From the NCBI GenBank assembly GCA_948567375.1, contig OX419760.1:7688001-7752000 (forward strand): 64,000 nt of DNA. The letters run 5' to 3'. Of the stretch, positions 63,218 to 64,000 are shown piece after piece. Both the position numbers and the translations under genes were made by a program. Below the pieces are notes generated by a model. That model searched no databases and was not told the DNA's origin. It saw only the letters and a list, made by a program, of their open reading frames with translations. The stretch comes from Lunularia cruciata. Its lineage: Eukaryota; Streptophyta; Marchantiopsida; Lunulariales; Lunulariaceae. The stretch's first letter is position 1. Every line of letters starts with the position of its first letter.

Positions 63218-64000
63218 TTGAATTGGTGGGGAAAGCAAAGGACAGGAGATGTAGCTATTTTTGTTTCAGTAAGATGAAAGCCGTGCTGAAGTTGACCGTG
63301 AAATGTGCAGCACACATCCTCCAACATGTATATGCTAAGTGTAGAGTTCTTCGTCACTATTATGAAGTCTAATGGATCTAGTTTATCGTTATGATATAAG
63401 CCGTTGATGCTAGAACTGTGACTTGACCCCTTACGGAAACGTCTGGCTTTTGGGTCGGGGAGTTCTATTGCTCTGATAACGGTTCGAACATCTGCCAGGC
63501 TCTGCACGCTCCTGATATCAAGTAGCGTTGCATATTTTATAATTCATGTCATGATCCTACGCCTTGTTGAGAAAATAGGATCATGTTGTAGGGAACCCAG
63601 TGTCTGCTTCACCTGCAGAGACTCATAGGCCTTCTATTGTAGTTGATGTACTTTTCTGTACAAGAGGTAGTCACAACGTAAGTTGTCAGCCGAAAATATG
63701 GGATGGGATATTTCAAAATCTATCACTGCAATTTAATCTAGATGCAAATATGCTCACAACTCTCTAGGTCATTGCTGGCAATTAGAAGTTTTGAACGTAG
63801 AAGTAAGAAGACCATCATCGTTAGATTACTCACTACTCTACTTTGCAGGTGTAAAATCTTTTGTGTTCATCCCCTTCTACAATCGATCTTTTTCCGTAAT
63901 GTTTGTGTAGGAAAATCTGAAGGTTTGCTTGTGAATTGCTCCACGTTTATCCCCCTTTCGTTGCAGGGTGTACCTAGTCGATCTTCTCAACCTAAGTAGC
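63218..64000. other. 3' flank of the thioesterase gene
   Basis: This probably holds the 3' untranslated region and the intergenic space. Small ORFs on both strands (for example 63205-63507 on the minus strand and 63742-63999 on the plus strand) resemble nothing I recognise. No canonical AATAAA was seen near the stop. Confidence 0.45.

Noticed and set aside
1-64000. CRISPR arrays, bacterial operons or phage genes
   Set aside because: No regularly spaced short repeats with unique spacers, no bacterial gene organisation; the repeats present are LTRs, tandem units and transposon ends of plant type.

Overview
This window looks like repeat-rich nuclear DNA of a land plant. It carries plant-type Ty3/gypsy, Ty1/copia, Helitron and LINE-like elements, a scrap of plastid/mitochondrial large-subunit rRNA, and one intact intron-containing nuclear gene for an ACOT9/10-type acyl-CoA thioesterase. 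Short introns (162-588 bp) and the style of the LINE-like reverse transcriptase would suit a seedless plant (bryophyte or lycophyte grade), but that is only a weak inference.

Layout. 1-13677: an old copy (copy 0) of a large Ty3/gypsy-like element, split at 2034/11845 by a second, also decayed copy (copy 1, 2035-11844). 13737-22495: nested remains of a chromodomain gypsy element; a reverse LTR of another family interrupts one of its LTRs, and a full-length chromovirus (15776-21430) interrupts that. 22496-27237: AT-rich DNA, then a decayed single-copy locus with an ankyrin-like segment and a triplicated module. 27238-32622: a Ty1/copia element on the minus strand with perfect GAAGG target duplications, carrying a solo LTR. 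32628-38550: Helitron helicase remnants, an organellar rRNA scrap, a solo chromovirus LTR and a LINE-like fragment. 38955-49516: the youngest copy (copy 2) of the large element. 49521-58930: a minus-strand LINE-like element split by a solo LTR and by a second full-length chromovirus (52170-57814). 59938-63217: the thioesterase gene.

The outstanding object is the large element. Between protease and reverse transcriptase it encodes a cytosine-5 DNA methyltransferase (copy 2, 43283-44890), and its integrase ends in a PHD finger (48540-48683). Its ends are not ordinary LTRs. Insertion boundaries, proven by the restored target sequence on both sides of two copies, are block B at the 5' end and A-B-A at the 3' end: the split-direct-repeat layout of tyrosine-recombinase retrotransposons, here with a DDE integrase. 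The polypurine tract and leader define a replicating repeat A+B, whose internal A/B junction is a perfect palindrome in two of three copies, like an LTR-circle junction. Together this suggests a retroelement that carries its own chromatin writer (methyltransferase) and reader (PHD) and integrates through a circular intermediate.

Other notable signals: ordered GAA/TTC heat-shock-element arrays in the chromovirus LTRs, a short retroposon with a 12-bp target duplication and two relatives, and several precisely datable nested insertions. Nearly everything except the thioesterase gene is decayed.
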